Assembly (NCBI GenBank): GCA_021790055.1
Contig: JAJYIL010000171.1
Span: forward strand, 1 to 6,627
From: Bacteroidota bacterium
Lineage (GTDB): Bacteria > Bacteroidota > Ignavibacteria > Ignavibacteriales > Ignavibacteriaceae
Direction: 5' to 3'
Length of the DNA stretch: 6,627 bases
In this document: one piece after another, positions 6,401 through 6,627 of the stretch
Layout of the letters: the number at the start of each line of letters is the position of its first letter
How positions within the stretch are numbered: the first letter of the stretch is position 1
Notes under the pieces: model-generated
Told to the model about the DNA's origin: nothing
The model's database searches: none
The model's input: the letters and a program-made list of their open reading frames with translations, nothing else
Translations under genes and position numbers: made by a program

Positions 6401-6578
6401 TAAATTTAACGGCAGCAAAAATCTTGCTGATGCAATAATAATTTTTAAGGATTATATCTCGAGTGAGACTCTTGCCGAGAATTTAGAAAATACGGCACAG
6501 CTTAACGGAGGTTATAATCAGGAATGGCAGATAGGCGAGTTTAATTGTTCAATTCAAATAGAAAAGGTTAATCCGTAA
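3408..6578 (+). CDS. ileS: Isoleucyl-tRNA synthetase, Thermus/eukaryote-like (IleS2-type) signatures
   Basis: This cytoplasmic class I synthetase of 1056 residues charges tRNA-Ile and edits misactivated valine. Motifs in order are EGPPTANGKPGIHH (45-58, the HIGH-equivalent), GGWDTHGLPVE (83-93), and the CP1 editing domain with WTTTPWTL (222-229) and GIVHIAPAFGADDYDL (318-333, including the conserved editing-site Asp). Next come THSYPFSWR (387-395), WALSRDRFWATPLPIW (449-464), DVWFDSGSMPF (527-537), and KMSKS (603-607). An anticodon-binding helical domain includes SNWYVRRCRRRFW (729-741), and a C-terminal alpha/beta region extends to the end. The length and HSYP/WATPLPIW pattern fit the long type without the E. 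coli-style C-terminal zinc finger. Zinc-knuckle cysteines usual in Thermus-like relatives are replaced (D182, S185, S393, H396), and no CxxC pair occurs anywhere. The ATG at 3408 has no Shine-Dalgarno but begins the standard MFKQ-type N-terminus. Confidence 0.98.
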   Translation: MFKQNLEKINYPEVEEKILKFWEENKIFEKSISSRDENKPYTFYEGPPTANGKPGIHHVMARTLKDLVCRYKTLQGFRVERKGGWDTHGLPVEIEVEKKLGIKHKSEVLEYGVEKYNQACRESVFTYLDLWEKMTTRMGYWVDLKSAYITLKNDYIESVWWALKTLFDKGLIYKDYKIVPQDPKSETVLSSHELALGYRETKDPSVYVLFKIKNRDEYFLVWTTTPWTLISNVALAVGENINYVKIKHNGKKIILAKERLSVIDGEYEIVEEIKGKDLEKIEYEQFFNYIKVDTASDTGKKAFYVCLGDFVSTEDGSGIVHIAPAFGADDYDLSKKYNLPMLQPVTRGGLFTPEVTDFAGQFVKDADKSIIQKMKEEGKLYRKETITHSYPFSWRHENVPVIYYARESWFIRTTTMADRMVELNKTINWQPPEVGAGRFGNWLEENKDWALSRDRFWATPLPIWINDDGDMFAVGSIEELKQGYVEEGSKRIFVKDIDDIDLHKPFVDKIFFEKNGKIYKRTPELIDVWFDSGSMPFAQYHYPFENKELFEKHAFPADFICEGIDQTRGWFYTLHAIATMLFNNVAFKNIIVNELILDKKGLKMSKSRGNTVDPFMLFDKYGADATRWYLVTNSPPWRPTLFDEDGLVEVQRKFFGTLVNTYSFFALYANIDKFEYKELPVAYEKRPEIDRWIISKLNSLIIDYEKMMNEYDVTKAARAVSDFTIDHLSNWYVRRCRRRFWKSEMNENKLSAYQTLYECLVAVAKLTSPFAPFISEELYQDMNSVTKKEKIESVHLADFPKSTYFEKELEEKMEIAQKVVYLTRSMRAKNNLKVRQPLKKIMVVVGREKREALGKMKEVILDEVNVKELEVLADDSSIVSKAAKANFKSIGPKFGKKVNPVANAIKNFGNDEIGLIEKGGQVKIQIGGEEITINKDDVEIVSSEITGWLVETEEGVTVALDTELSSDLIQEGLAREFVNRIQNMRKDAGFEVTDRIKIKFNGSKNLADAIIIFKDYISSETLAENLENTAQLNGGYNQEWQIGEFNCSIQIEKVNP

Positions 6579-6582
6579 AAAA

Positions 6583-6588
6583 AAGGAG
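6583..6588 (+). promoter_or_regulatory. Strong RBS for the gene after ileS
   Basis: AAGGAG lies eight bases ahead of the ATG at 6597 and five bases after the ileS stop. It is among the clearest Shine-Dalgarno sequences in the window and supports the start of the truncated downstream gene, which is probably co-transcribed with ileS. Confidence 0.85.
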
Positions 6589-6596
6589 ACCATAAC

Positions 6597-6627
6597 ATGG
6601 CAAAAAAAACTACTACTAAAAAAACTG
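6597..6627 (+). CDS. Start of a lysine-rich protein, possibly DksA/TraR family (runs off the right edge)
   Basis: Ten complete codons are visible, encoding MAKKTTTKKT, preceded by a strong RBS and only 18 bases after the ileS stop. The visible residues show only a basic, Thr/Lys-rich N-terminus and cannot identify a family. From context, ileS is followed in Bacillus by ylyA (DksA/TraR-like) and then lspA, and related FCB genomes commonly show a TraR/DksA zinc-finger gene here. A DksA/TraR-type transcription regulator with a basic lead is therefore the best guess. A histone-H1-like basic protein is an alternative. The reading frame is secure; the family assignment is inference. Confidence 0.55.
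   Translation, partial: MAKKTTTKKT

Noticed and set aside
1..6627. Defence island, CRISPR array, prophage or insertion sequence
   Set aside because: No direct-repeat/spacer array, transposase, integrase, nuclease or phage structural gene is visible; all long frames are accounted for by housekeeping-type genes plus one membrane protein.

Overview
The window is a compact, AT-rich bacterial locus: five complete protein genes, partial genes at both edges, and two repeat-bearing gaps. Gene content and style point to the FCB group, most likely an Ignavibacteria/Chlorobi-type or related Bacteroidota lineage. The signs are Thermus/eukaryote-like IleRS signatures without zinc cysteines, mostly weak Shine-Dalgarno sequences, and AT-rich gaps with degenerate short tandem repeats. 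This placement is an inference; there is no rRNA to confirm it.

Layout. On the minus strand, 1-283 is the N-terminal part of phosphate acetyltransferase (pta), running off the left edge. A 138-bp divergent gap (284-421) holds an octamer tandem repeat (351-382). A tightly packed plus-strand cluster follows: a YggS/PLPBP-type PLP-binding protein (422-1177), a DivIVA-domain coiled-coil protein (1174-1710, ATGA overlap), a trimeric-type purine nucleoside phosphorylase (1716-2537), and an unrecognised four-helix membrane protein with a long cytoplasmic-type coiled coil (2538-3152, start codon directly after the previous stop). The 255-bp gap up to 3407 holds a doubtful 39-codon ORF and a heptamer repeat block with a hairpin. 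Isoleucyl-tRNA synthetase fills 3408-6578. A lysine-rich ORF with a strong RBS begins at 6597 and leaves the right edge; by context it may be a DksA/TraR-type protein.

How the genes relate. The order yggS - divIVA - ileS - (dksA-like?) parallels the Gram-positive division-cluster flank ylmE ... divIVA - ileS - ylyA - lspA of Bacillus. Here a purine phosphorylase and the novel membrane/coiled-coil protein sit between divIVA and ileS. The membrane protein's coiled coil resembles that of its DivIVA neighbour, so the two may act together at the membrane. I see no phage, insertion sequence, CRISPR, tRNA, rRNA or obvious defence system. The most interesting items are the unrecognised membrane protein, the loss of zinc-knuckle cysteines in IleRS, an Asp at the base-specificity position of the phosphorylase, and the two intergenic repeat blocks.
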